From VXYL01 sp963665195 (GTDB lineage Bacteria; Pseudomonadota; Gammaproteobacteria; Pseudomonadales; Azotimanducaceae): DNA of 64,000 nt. Positions 29,501-34,201 of this stretch are shown here, in pieces. A program made the position numbers and the translations under genes. Below the pieces are notes generated by a model that had not been told where the DNA came from, did no database searches, and saw nothing but the letters and a program-made list of their open reading frames with translations. Numbering within the stretch: the first letter of the stretch is position 1; each line of letters begins with the position of its first letter. The stretch spans positions 5,270,001-5,334,000 of the forward strand of contig OY762070.1 in NCBI GenBank assembly GCA_963665195.1, in the 5' to 3' direction.

Positions 29501-29741
29501 CGAGCCGACGGGCCGCTTGGACACGGAGGTCGGCTACGGCCTGGCGGTGCGGGGTGGGGCAAGCACCCTCAGGCTGCTCGGCGCCTCGGGCGTTGGCCAG
29601 GACGGCACCCGGTCCTTCCGCTTGGGCACCACCTTGGTGTCTGGCGAGCGCTCCGAACTGAGCCTCTTCGGCGAGCGCAAGACCCTTGCCACGGGCGAGC
29701 TGGACAGCGGCGTCCTAATCCGCGCCAGGCGCGACTGGTAG
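14595..29741 (+). CDS. Giant Calx-beta repeat autotransporter (5048 aa)
   Basis: One uninterrupted frame encodes 5048 residues. An extended signal sequence (about 1-43, ending ALCASATATA) precedes a run of seven aspartates. Then follow roughly 39 Calx-beta-like modules of 107-120 residues, each with the SEGAS/DEGD start, GTDY and EGDETI/EADETF acidic loops typical of calcium-binding Calx-beta strands. Three sequence classes form contiguous blocks (see separate repeat entries), and a single divergent module spans about 27838-28140. The motif AWIARFGRTASSHVMEAV (about 4530) and a Pro/Gly/Ala linker lead into an outer-membrane autotransporter beta-domain (about 4678-5048) ending in RARRDW, an aromatic C-terminus as expected for Bam recognition. 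The protein should form a long calcium-stiffened surface fibre, perhaps an adhesin. The upstream ATG has only a weak GGGG ribosome site. Confidence 0.93.
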   Translation: MKTQMPKTLVPHSVRRTRSRPPALMVAAMSVLALCASATATAADDDDDDDGARAQWWYGAKLSVDPGTVSENGGNQTVTVTAEVSEWGTSTSDISYDVTVGKGGDSAASGTDYHAVAKFKISIKSGRRSGSNSFSLEPIGDADWEGDETITIHASGPDGAQSTTLTLTDEADRPYAGPQVTLAANPAKMSEADGATTVTVTAASAAHSVARKVSVSVGGSGTATAGTDYAAVSDVTITLAKNATSATGTFTLTPTQDKLAEGDETIALAGNVEGVSAKLTGTNLTLTDDDAAPAVTLSASPSSVTENGGAQTVTVTATSAAAVAKARTVLVAVGNRQDTATPATDYTVVPAFNITIAANATTATGSFSLTPTNDTSVENAESISIDGTPESGGAAFTVGGTTIALTDDDAQPAVTLAATPSSVAEAALATSVTVKATAASTVAWARTVTVSVGKTGSAASGTDYAAVSNFDIAIAANALSGTGTFSLKPTQDTTNEGDETIGVAGSSLNTTVTGATVTINDDDINPAVTLSVSPASVLESASATTVTVTATGASAMTAARTVAVKVGGGTATSGTDYAAVSDFNITIAANATSGTGTFTLTPTQDTTVEGGETIGVDGSSTGTTVTGTTVALTDDDGYPAITLSVSTSSVSEGASATSVTVTATAASSISSARTVTVSVGQTGTATPGADYAAVTDFTITIAANATSGMGAFTLTPTQDAVFEHDETIGVDGSSPNTIMTNATITLTDDDKESVTLTLNRNVLGEEASGTSVTVTATAATAIAAARTVTVSVGDTGTATSGTDYAAVSDFTITIAANATSGTGSFTLTPTQDTTNEGNETIGIAGSNSLSIVTGAMLTLVDDDQETISLSSTKTGISESWSGSVDVTATRPSATTSAVDVTVVVGAPTDTATEGVDYQEVPDFTITILANQTSASKSFTLSGIRDAVGDNNERLSISGLATGYKVSGVANGILIFEWYSTIELKADVSSVSEHDGATTVTVTALIHPTVYGNVPVDVSIGGGTATSGTDYAAVSNFRINIPNKASSATGTFTLTPTQDSLLESDETISINGHGAHFNAYGGRGTSMTLTDAQPIALSATPSTVSEGAAGTQVAVSATATGTVSTPRTVTVSVGDTGTATSGTDYAAVSDFDITIPANKTGATNTFTLTPTKDSASEGDETIGVSGASTVAYVSGTTLTLADTNPAVTLTASPSSISEGASATSVTVTATAAAALASARTVTVSVGDTGTATSGTDYAAVSDFTITIAANKTSGTGSFTLTPTDDTALEGDETIGMSGTSSEAATISGTALTLTDDDLPTIALATVPADLKIAEGAGLKSVTVRATAAAAMKAKTTLTLAIGAGGDSATKTTDYTTSNVRTITIPKGQSMAEASFELTPVQDTTVEGDETVSVSGSSSGGHAVTGTSLTLTDDDKHAIALSASPSSVGEGASATSVTVTATAKSAISSARTVTVKVGGSGTATSGTDYATVSDFTVAIAANAKSGTGTFTLTPTQDTSVEGSETIGVAGTASLATVTGTTVTLTDDDSYPAITLSANPSSVSEGASATSVTVTATAASAISSARTVTVSVGGSGTASSGADYATVADFTVTIAANGTSGTGTFTLTPTQDTSVEGSETIGVAGTSPSSTVTGTTATLTDDDTHAITLAASPSSVSESKASETITVTATLNAARTSATTVTVSVGESGDQATAGTDYKAVSDFTVTIAANATSGTGTFTFEPKTDAAYEGFESVTISGTTAAQPGGGANAMTAGTSIPVTDTSLAIHDASNYPAITLTAAPSSVAEGAAATSVTVTATAASAIGSSREVTVSVGGSGTATSGTDYAAVSDFIVKIAANASSGTGTFTLTPTDDSVVEASETIGVAGTSLSTTVTGTTLTLTDNDSAEVTVNDANAAEGSSMTFTVTLDTAVQGGLTVTPDFTDVTAVEGADYDENTAALSFTGTAGETQTFTVSATQDAVVEGDETFTVGLTVSNAPTGVTVAATDTGTGTINAGTGGDQDTATLTISDASADEGDSMTFTVTLSEAVQGGLTVTPNYANGTAASGDYTANTMALTFTGTKGETKTFTVPTVEDAVLEADETFTVGMTVSGTTLAASITSTDTGTGTIDNDDSAALTVNDASASEGSSMTFTVTLSEAVQGGLTATPDFTDSTATEGTDYDENTTPLSFSGTKGETATFTVSTHQDAVLEADETFTVDLAVSGTTLTVTATDTGTGTINDDDSAVVTVGDADADEGDGMAFTVTLSEAVQGGLVVTPSYTNGTAASTDYTANTTALTFTGTKGETETFTVSTTEDAALEADETFTVDLAVSGTTLSLTATDTGTGTINNDDSAAVTVNDADADEGDGITFTVTLGAAVQGGLTVTPGYTNGTAAAGDYSKNSNALTFAGTADETKTFTVSTTEDAVLEADETFTVDLAVSGTSLGVTASDTGTGTVNNDDSAAVTVSDANADEGNSMTFTVTLGAAVQGGLKVTPDFTDVTAVEGTDYDENTTTLSFAGTANEAKTFTVSTTEDAVVEGNETFTVGLTVSGTALGVAAADTGTGTVNNDDGAVVTVNNSSASEGDALTFTVTLGAEVQGGLTVTPSFTDVTALEATDYDENTAALSFTGKANETKTFTVATTEDAVLEADETFIVGLGTSNSGVTATDTGTGTIANDDSAAVTVNDASADEGDGMTFTVTLDSAVQGGLEVTPSYADGTASSGDYTRNTTALSFSGTVGETKTFTVSTTEDAVLEANETFAVGIAVSGTSLGLDATDTGAGTINNDDGATVTVGDASADEGDGMTFTVTLGEAVQGGLTVTPDYTNGTAASTDYTANTAALSFAGTKGETKTFTVPTTEDNVFEADETFTVGLSASNSGVTSTDTGIGTIANDDGAPAVDLSLRPSSLAEGASATLVTVTAAFSNSTVYETGQTVTVAVGGGTATSGTDYAAVADFDVTIAAGQGSATATFALAPTQDTLVEGSETIGVSGSAAALTVHAAYLTLTDDDGAPAVHLSLSPSSVGEGDGATQVTVTAAFSNASTYGSDTTVSVGVGAPGDSAVEGADYAAVADFDLTIAAGAGRGSAQFTLVPTSDTLAEGDESLTVGGAVAGLAVNGASLVLFDDDGAPSVILSAAPSSVAESAGATAVTVTATFSNDTTYAVDTAVRVGVGGADDSATAGADYAAVADFTVTIPASGGSGSAAFTLTPTRDSLVEGRETIAVGGASPGLQVHGTQIALTDDDEAPTIRLSVDPPRIAEGAGGTPATLTARFSNDSSYAVDTTVVVTVGEASDSATAGVDYASVEPFEVTIAAGRRSGSAPFTLAPVQDALVEGAESIGFEGSSRLAAVGADMTLTDDDAAPAVALSLSPPRLAEGAGETPVEVTAAFTNDSVYAVDTTVTVTVGDPSDSAAAGADYAVPADFEVTIPAGQTSGVASFTLAPMQDTLLEADERITVSGASTLPVSGTAATLADDDEVPGIELSVAPGSVAEGAGSRALAVTATFTNATTFLTDTTLTVSVGADGDTAAAGTDYAPVADFELTIEAGASAGAATFALAPTQDTLIEDDETITVSGAAAGIAVGAATVALADDDGLPTVHLSAAPGRVAEGDGPTTVTVAATFSNGSTFTADTRVAVTVGAADDSAVSGADYSPVPSFDVVVPAGATSGQATFALAPTQDTLVEGGETITLDGAAAGLAVTGAGVALADDDGLPAVALSASLSSLAESAGESAVTVTAAFSKESTFAVDTRVMVTVGAADDSAVAGADYAPVPSFEVTVPAGATTGRETFALRPTQDTLVEGEERIALDGATPGLAVTGAEIALTDDDALPTVRLSLSASPLRVGEGAGESPVTVAVTAAFSNDSTFAADTRVMVTVGAADDSAVAGADYAPVSSFEVTIPAGATAGEATFALKPVQDTLVEGEERVALTGAAPGLTVTGAEIVLVDDDAAPTVRLSASPSSVGEGAGESAVTVTAAFSNDSTFARDTTVSVTVGGPDDGAVAGADYAPVAAFEVTVPAGATAGLATFALKPTQDTLVEGEERIALTGAVPGLNVTGAEIALTDDDAVPTVRLSASPSSVGEGAGESAVTVTAAFSNASTFARDTTVAVTVGAADDSAVSGADYAPVPSFEISVPAGETTGTATFALAPIQDTLVEGDEGVAIGGAADGLTVFGAGLVLTDDDAVPTVRLSASPSLIGEGAGVSAVTVTAAFSNESTFAAATGVAVTVGAADDSAVSGADYAPVPSFEISVPAGETTGTATFALAPIQDTLVEGDEGVAIGGAATGLTIFGAGLVLTDDDAAPTVQLAVSPSSVAEDAGATALTVTATFVGSGTYAADTPVTVSVGDAGDSAVAGTDYAAVADFEVTVPAGAGTGSAAFTLAPVQDALFEADETIALAGSASGLDVQGASATLTDDDRAREPVRFSVADAAAKEGEPLAFAVRLSRTPAGRSVAVRYRTEDRTAAAGEDYVAMSGTLTFAPGETAATVAVRTLDDAFDEGVETLALVLGEPVDAEIEDGEGIGALGGEDPLAPAWIARFGRTASSHVMEAVDGRLRGGSDAPPGLSLGGVSPPVPPTMPPGSEVAAAGGHLAGGPMPGAAAWEGSMAAGPTVAGSMFPAAGSSATLPGAFAASAGAPAAVGQPVGEGRAGADRSTMLRDLLGRSSFRWSPGSGEEEEAEERRRWTFWGRGAKTRFDGREGAVALAGDVVGATLGVDAERNRWTAGLALALNEGRGTYSDAASGDAGDLRSRLTSIHPYVRWAGEELSIWGVLGHGRGDYAVRSNRAGRAVRSDLQMSMAGLGARRGLATAERLRGIELALRADATLVWMRAEGVEGHLRETRTRTGHARVYLEGARSYRVGQSGHLLTPSLELGVRGDAGDAETGAGLEVAGRLRYENPARNLRAELRGQRLLGHRDDALAIWGAGGEVVYDAGTDGLGLSFSIKPTWGTSQGGVADLWGQAGMAAGPRVGHGEPTGRLDTEVGYGLAVRGGASTLRLLGASGVGQDGTRSFRLGTTLVSGERSELSLFGERKTLATGELDSGVLIRARRDW
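14770..20300 (+). repeat. Calx-beta-like repeat block A (about 16 modules)
   Basis: Modules recur every 336-354 bp with the consensus opening P-A-(V/I)-T-L-S-A-(S/N)-P-S-S-V-S-E-G-A-S and a core (R)TVTVSVG..GTATSGTDYAAVSDFTI. Sixteen openings were counted by eye; those near 16860, 17190 and 17530 are most divergent. The units are in frame and differ from each other by many substitutions, so this is not a recent expansion except locally. Confidence 0.85.
20302..23276 (+). repeat. Calx-beta repeat block B (9 modules)
   Basis: The spacing is 321-330 bp. Each unit opens with a pattern like A-V-T-V-N-D-A-(S/D)-A-D-E-G-D and contains MTFTVTL..AVQGGLTVTP and ETKTFTVSTTEDAVLEADETFTV, ending D-T-G-T-G-T-I-N-N-D-D. 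Nine openings were counted. This is a canonical Calx-beta class, clearly distinct from the flanking blocks, and the joints to blocks A and C are abrupt. Confidence 0.88.
23277..27837 (+). repeat. Calx-beta-like repeat block C (13 modules)
   Basis: The spacing is mostly 351 bp. Units open P-(A/T)-V-x-L-S-x-S-P-S-S-V-x-E-G-A-G and carry an AFSN(D/E)STF..DT.V.VTVG..DDSAV(A/S)GADYAPVPSFEVTVPAG core, with ALTDDD at the unit ends. Thirteen openings were counted. The last ones are the most alike, including a nearly identical pair (26900-27158 and 27251-27509), which indicates recent unit duplication. Confidence 0.88.
26900..27509 (+). repeat. Nearly identical 351-bp unit pair in the autotransporter gene
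   Basis: Bases from about 26900 to 27158 recur at 27251-27509 with only a handful of differences (for example CTCGTG versus CTTGTG, and GACGGG versus ACCGGG). The offset is exactly 351 bp, one module. This marks the youngest duplication in the array and a likely site of length variation between strains. Confidence 0.85.
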
Positions 29742-29861
29742 ACGGCGCAATGGACTCGACCTCATCCGCCGGCAAGCTCGTCCTCGCAGTCCGGCCGCCC
29801 TTCCGAGCGCGTTCCCAGCCATGGCCCACCCTTGCTTCGGCTTGCCGAAGGCGTTCCTGCG

Positions 29862-30015
29862 AACGTAAGGCATACTTCCGTGCGGTTCGTTGCGGAGGCC
29901 GACCGTGGCCGACCCGGTGGATGTCCTGATCGCCGGCGCCGGCGCGTCGGGTGCGGCGGTGGCGTGGAGCTTGGCGGAGACGCGCTGTCGCGCGGCGAGT
30001 GTCGGCGTGCCCTAG
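29862..30015 (+). pseudogene. Truncated 5' copy of the GMC oxidoreductase gene (leader plus about 27 codons)
   Basis: From GGCATACT near 29869, through the leader TGCGG..TCGTTGCGGA, into GTGGCCGACCCGGTGGATGT at 29905 and on to GCGGAGACGCGC, this stretch matches the start of the intact GMC gene at about 32022-32137. The copied protein part reads MADPVDVLI.GAGASGAAVAW, including the FAD-binding GxGxxG, and then leaves the homology and stops at 30013. The start codon is GTG instead of ATG. The copy is therefore a dead fragment that includes the leader and possibly the promoter of the intact gene. It lies immediately beyond the end of the two-gene cassette at 30012-31730. Confidence 0.85.
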
Positions 30016-31313
30016 GCCCGGTCGGACGGCCCGAACGTCTGATCCCGCGCCAACCGACCATTGTTGAGAAGGATCGACCGAATGGCCCAAGTGGACACTT
30101 GGAAGTGCTCCGCAGCATCCTCTTGGCGTGCATCGGAAAGGTCTCCTGCTAGGTAGTCGTCCAGGGCTTCGATCGGTGCCAGCAGTTCGGCGGCGAATGC
30201 CCGCTGCGCCTTCTGTCGATAGGTGTAGGACCGGGTCGCCGGCGACAGCGATTCCTCTTCGCCGGGTGGAAGCCATCGGTCGACCATCAAGCGGGCGAGG
30301 TCGAATCGACGACCGACGGACCACTTGGAGCGCAGCGCTATCGCGTTCTCTCTTCCCATGCACCAGAGGAAGGAGAAGTGCTCCGCCGAGGGCTGACCTG
30401 CGTCAAGGGCACGGGGCTGAACGCCCGCCATGTCCGCGAGGCGACGGCTGGCTATCGGTTCGCCATCCAAGCCCTCTGTGCTGCGCAGCGCTCGCGCTAG
30501 GGCAACCCCGATCTGCCAAGCCTCTGTCGATGCCCAAGCAGGGACATCGTCATTCCATGCGCTCTTCACGGCATCTCCAGGGCGACCGGCGATGCCGACG
30601 CGGTGGGATTCTTCCCGGAGCTGTGCAGCGCTAATTGGCGCCGTCTCCGCGGCGAGTTCCAATACCGCTTGCTCGCCGAGCACTCGGCCGTCTGCAATCC
30701 GGCGCTCGATACTCCGCTCGTTCCCTTCGCCGGGATCCAGGCCGAGCAGAGCTTCGATACGGCAGTAGGCCGACCGATGATCATCCCGGCGGTCGCGTGC
30801 CAGTTGGTCGCTCAGCAATTGCAGGTTGGACTCGCGGAGGCCTGCGCGGTCGAGGCTGCCCAAAACACCATGGGCGAAGCTGTCGACGGCCTCGTCGAAA
30901 GCCGCGGCGGGCATTGCGACCGAACGCGGCGCCCCCACGTAGCGGAATGGGCTCGGGTGCGGGTCCGCGGAAGGCGCCGAGGATATGCGCATCCAAGACC
31001 CGTCCGATGCAAGCTCGACGTTGGGCCACAGATAGCCCGATCCGACGTAGGCCAGCCGATGGGCGAAGTTCCAATGGCGAGACGGGGTGTTCGGCGCAGG
31101 CTCCCAGCGTAGCCGCCACCAGTTCCAAAGCAGCCATTCGGCCAGCGGATAGGCGGAAACGAGCGGGCCGCGGAGCAGTTCGTCGCTGCAGAAAGGCACG
31201 CCCTCGCTGAGGTTGAGACCGCCGGCCTCGATCTTCACCACGCCCGCCGTTGCGCTTTCCTCCGGGCTGGCGGCCGGGTCGTCCAGCGGCCGCGGTTCGA
31301 ACGAGAGTCTCAT
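30012..31313 (-). CDS. Degenerate ImmA/IrrE-like protein (no HExxH)
   Basis: The protein has 433 residues. The C-terminal third resembles ImmA/IrrE metallopeptidases: a (R)SKWSVGRRFDLARLMVDRW segment stands where the family normally has RRFTLAHELGH. It is followed by YTYRQKAQRAFAAELLAPIEALDDYL and, after a short acidic stretch, AEHFQVSTWAIRSILLNNGRL, the usual family layout. The HExxH zinc site is missing (LARLM), so peptidase activity is unlikely. The N-terminal 200 residues (with WLLWNWWRLRWEP at about 60-72) are not recognised. Three bases separate its ATG from the stop of the gene upstream at 31317, so the two form an operon. Its TAG overlaps the stop of the GMC fragment on the other strand. 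A role in stress response, toxin-antitoxin action or phage defence is inference. Confidence 0.6.
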   Translation of the reverse strand: MRLSFEPRPLDDPAASPEESATAGVVKIEAGGLNLSEGVPFCSDELLRGPLVSAYPLAEWLLWNWWRLRWEPAPNTPSRHWNFAHRLAYVGSGYLWPNVELASDGSWMRISSAPSADPHPSPFRYVGAPRSVAMPAAAFDEAVDSFAHGVLGSLDRAGLRESNLQLLSDQLARDRRDDHRSAYCRIEALLGLDPGEGNERSIERRIADGRVLGEQAVLELAAETAPISAAQLREESHRVGIAGRPGDAVKSAWNDDVPAWASTEAWQIGVALARALRSTEGLDGEPIASRRLADMAGVQPRALDAGQPSAEHFSFLWCMGRENAIALRSKWSVGRRFDLARLMVDRWLPPGEEESLSPATRSYTYRQKAQRAFAAELLAPIEALDDYLAGDLSDARQEDAAEHFQVSTWAIRSILLNNGRLARDQTFGPSDRA

Positions 31314-31316
31314 CCG

Positions 31317-31730
31317 CTAGCGACGCCCCCACTCATCTTCGATCCAATCCCGCATGTCGCGCTCGTCGTCCTTCAACCGATAGCCGTGGTAGCTGTTGCG
31401 CCCGAGTTTCGCCTCGTAGGCTTCGCCGTCGTCGTCTAAGGCCCACACGTATTTCGGCATGGCCTGCGGGTCGCAAACACTCACCAACCCTTTCGCAAAG
31501 CCGGCTTGCAGGAGCCTCTTGGCCTCTCCGCGGCGAATCACGCGAACGTCATCGCACACGGACTTGGCGGCGCGCGGGCTCACCGGCGGGCTGAAGCCGT
31601 AGTCAGCCGGGTGCAGCTTGTGATGCGCACTGCCTTCGTAGTTCGCTCGCCGGGCGAACTCCGCCAGTTCCGTACGCGTGAAGAAGCCCGCTTTGGCGAT
31701 GCGTCTCTTGGGGTTTTTGCCTCTCTGCAT
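31317..31730 (-). CDS. Small protein of unknown function, first gene of a two-gene cassette
   Basis: The ATG at 31730 (MQRGKNPKRRIAKAGFFTRTEL) gives 137 residues; an upstream in-frame start at 31766 is possible. It is basic at the N-terminus and acidic at the C-terminus (KDDERDMRDWIEDEWGRR), with YVWALDDDGEAYEAKLGRNSYHGYRL in the C-terminal half. It has no signal peptide or membrane segment. I recognise no named domain; the sequence looks like the small partner seen beside ImmA/IrrE-type genes. The codons and lower GC differ from the neighbouring metabolic genes, consistent with transfer. It is followed after three bases by the ImmA/IrrE-like gene. Confidence 0.55.
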   Translation of the reverse strand: MQRGKNPKRRIAKAGFFTRTELAEFARRANYEGSAHHKLHPADYGFSPPVSPRAAKSVCDDVRVIRRGEAKRLLQAGFAKGLVSVCDPQAMPKYVWALDDDGEAYEAKLGRNSYHGYRLKDDERDMRDWIEDEWGRR

Positions 31731-32053
31731 GGTCTCGCTCTCGCATGAGTGCGGCTCGTCGATCAAGACTGTATACGAGTCGACAGGAGGCCGCTACGGC
31801 ACATGTCCACTGGGTCTCTGGCAAAGAGCATTTCATGTGGTGTACGCTGCCGCGAGAAGTTAGCTGAGCGCTTGCCGCGTTGAGTTTGCTCCACGACGGC
31901 CCAACGGTGTTCTCTGGTTGCGGATACGCCGGTGGCATACGCATCCGCGCTCCGGCTCACCGCTTGCGATCGTTGGTCGGGACGCCCCGCAGGCCGCGTT
32001 CGGCAGATCGCAACTGGGGCATACTCAGTGCGGTTTCGTTGCGGAGTCCGTCT
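31731..32053. other. Intergenic region between the cassette and the GMC gene
   Basis: This 323-bp region holds the divergent promoters. Near 31769-31786 there is CTGT..ACAG with a ten-base spacer, too long for a LexA box. From about 32022 to 32053 it carries the leader (GGCATACT, TGCGG, TCGTTGCGGA) that is also found at 29869-29900 before the truncated GMC copy. No terminator was recognised. Confidence 0.45.
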
Positions 32054-33655
32054 ATGGCCGACCCGGTAGATGTGCTGATCGTCGGTGCCGGCGCGTCCGG
32101 GGCCGCCGTGGCGTGGAGTCTGGCGGAGACGCGCATGCGCATCGTCTGCTTGGAGCAGGGCGACTGGATGAACCCGCAGGAGTACCCGAGCACCGGGCGC
32201 GACTGGGAGGCGCGGGCGTTCAGCGACATGAGCATCAGCCCGAACCGGCGCCAGCGCGACACGGACTATCCCGTCAACGACCGGGCGTCGCCCATCTCGG
32301 TGGCGAACTTCAACGCGGTGGGCGGCAGCACCATCCTCTACGCCGGGCACTTCCCGCGCTTCCACCCGTCGGACTTCCGGGTCAAGACGCTCGACGGCGT
32401 GGCCGACGATTGGCCCATCGACTACGCCACCCTGGAACCGTTCTACGCCGAGAACGACCGCATGATGGGCGTCTCCGGCCTCGACGGGGACCCTGCCTAC
32501 CCGCCGAAAGAGGCCGTGATGCCGCCGGTGCCCCTCGGCAAGTCCGGCCAAGCCATCGCCCGCGGCTTCAACAAGCTCGGCTGGCACTGGTGGCCCTCCG
32601 ACACCGCCATCGCCACGGCGCAGTACGATGGTCGCGACCGCTGCATCAATCTGGGCGCGTGCGGCAGCGGCTGCGCCCAGGGCGCCAAGGCAAGCACGGA
32701 CATCACCTATTGGCCCCACGCGGTCCGCGCCGGCGTCGAAGTCCGTCCGCGCTGCCGGGTGCGCGAAGTCACCGTAAACGGCGACGGCATGGCGTCGGGC
32801 GTCGTCTACTACGACGGCGATGGCGTTGAGCAGTTCCAGCCGGCGGAAGTGGTGATCGTCGCCTGCAACGGCGTCGGCACGCCGAGGCTCCTGCTGAACT
32901 CGGTGTCGGGGAAGTTCCCGAACGGCATCGCCAACTCCAGCGGTCTCGTCGGCAAGAACCTGATGTTCCATCCGTACGCATCGATCCAAGGCATCTTCGA
33001 CGACCCGCTGGATGGCTACAAGGGCCCGGGCGTGTGCATCTGGAGCCAGGAGTTCTACGAAACGGACCGCCAGCGCGGCTTCGTGCGCGGCTACACCTAC
33101 GAGATCAACCGCGGCCGCGGCCCGGTAGCCACGGCCATGACCGGGCTCTTCTCCGGTCGCGTGCCGTGGGGCGAAGGCCACCACGCGGCCTACCGGGCGC
33201 TCTTCAGCCGCATCGCCGGCATGGTGGGCATCTGCGAGGACCTGCCGGAGGAGCACAACACCGTCACCCTCGATCCCGAGCTCAAGGACGGCCACGGCAT
33301 CCCCGCGCCGAAGGTCGACTACACGCTCTCCGAGAACAGCCGCCGCATGCTCGACCACGCCGTGGCGCGGGGCACGGAGGTGCTGAAGGCCGCGGGCGCG
33401 AAGGATGTGATCACCGAAGCGCCCATCGGCGTCGGCGGCTGGCATCTGATGGGCACCGCGCGCATGGGCACTGATCCGGAGCGGTCCGTCGTGAACGAGT
33501 GGGGCAGGGCGCACGATGTGCGCAATCTGTTCGTAGTGGACGGGAGCCTTTTCGTCACCTCCGCGGGCGTGAACCCCACGCGCACGATCCAAGCGCTGGC
33601 CCTGTACGTGGCAGATGCCATGAAGAAGCGGCTGGCCAATCTATTCGACGACTAG
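32054..33655 (+). CDS. GMC-family FAD-dependent oxidoreductase (gluconate dehydrogenase-type large subunit)
   Basis: The ATG at 32054 is used because it begins MADPVDVLIVGAGASGAAVAW, with the dinucleotide-binding GxGxxG at residues 11-16; the frame is open further upstream but without protein-like sequence. The protein has 533 residues. A GG-S-T-ILYAGHFPRF segment (about 92-104) interacts with FAD. The cysteine-rich stretch RCINLGACGSGCAQGA (about 196-211) is typical of the gluconate/sorbitol-dehydrogenase branch. The C-terminal active site has GGWHLMGTARMG (His) and SAGVNPTRTIQALA (Asn). Such enzymes oxidise sugars, alcohols or sterols and pass electrons to a cytochrome; none is encoded here. 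The small subunit follows after 14 bp. Confidence 0.92.
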   Translation: MADPVDVLIVGAGASGAAVAWSLAETRMRIVCLEQGDWMNPQEYPSTGRDWEARAFSDMSISPNRRQRDTDYPVNDRASPISVANFNAVGGSTILYAGHFPRFHPSDFRVKTLDGVADDWPIDYATLEPFYAENDRMMGVSGLDGDPAYPPKEAVMPPVPLGKSGQAIARGFNKLGWHWWPSDTAIATAQYDGRDRCINLGACGSGCAQGAKASTDITYWPHAVRAGVEVRPRCRVREVTVNGDGMASGVVYYDGDGVEQFQPAEVVIVACNGVGTPRLLLNSVSGKFPNGIANSSGLVGKNLMFHPYASIQGIFDDPLDGYKGPGVCIWSQEFYETDRQRGFVRGYTYEINRGRGPVATAMTGLFSGRVPWGEGHHAAYRALFSRIAGMVGICEDLPEEHNTVTLDPELKDGHGIPAPKVDYTLSENSRRMLDHAVARGTEVLKAAGAKDVITEAPIGVGGWHLMGTARMGTDPERSVVNEWGRAHDVRNLFVVDGSLFVTSAGVNPTRTIQALALYVADAMKKRLANLFDD

Positions 33656-33669
33656 CCGACTTGAGCGCC

Positions 33670-34179
33670 ATGGACACCATTACCACCGACAACCCGTTCA
33701 CCGAGGCGGAGGTCGAGACGCTCGCCGCGTTGGGGGACGTGATCATCCCGGCCAGCGGCGAGTTCGACATGCCGGGCGCCGGCGACCCCGCCATCGCCGC
33801 GGACATCCTCGCCACGGCGAAGCGCTACGCCGATGCCGTGCGCGCCGGCCTGAAGCTCCAGAACGACTTGGCGCAGGCGGCGTACGGCGTCGCCTTTCGC
33901 GAAATGGACGCTGCGCAGAGGGACGACTTTGTCGACCGAGGCAACCGGGCGGGCGGCTGGGACGACGTGAACTGGGAATACGACGCCGCAGCCCTATCCG
34001 GCCAGCGCACCGTCGTCAGCATCGTCGCCCAGTGCTACTACCGCGACGACCGCGTGATGCGCGCCCTCGGCATGGAAGCGCGGTCGCCGTATCCGCAGGG
34101 CTTCGAGGTGGAGGAGGGCGACTGGTCCCTGCTCGAACCGGTACGGCAGCGGGGCAAGCTCTACCGCGACGCGCCCTGA
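33670..34179 (+). CDS. Gluconate 2-dehydrogenase subunit 3-like protein
   Basis: This 169-residue protein (MDTITTDNPFTEAEVETLAALGDVIIPAS) fits the Gluconate_2-dh3 family by its opening helix, the IIP motif and the tail with MALGMEARSPYPQGFEVEEGDWSLL-type residues, where the family ends with Y.QGY. It normally assists maturation or export of the GMC subunit. It lacks the twin-arginine leader found in many homologues, so the complex may stay in the cytoplasm or use another route. It is 14 bp downstream of the GMC gene and certainly in its operon. Confidence 0.85.
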   Translation: MDTITTDNPFTEAEVETLAALGDVIIPASGEFDMPGAGDPAIAADILATAKRYADAVRAGLKLQNDLAQAAYGVAFREMDAAQRDDFVDRGNRAGGWDDVNWEYDAAALSGQRTVVSIVAQCYYRDDRVMRALGMEARSPYPQGFEVEEGDWSLLEPVRQRGKLYRDAP

Positions 34180-34201
34180 CGCACCGCCGCAACCGCCCGG
34201 T

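Noticed and set aside
31769..31786. CTGT..ACAG dyad taken first as a LexA box
   Set aside because: The spacer is ten bases rather than eight.
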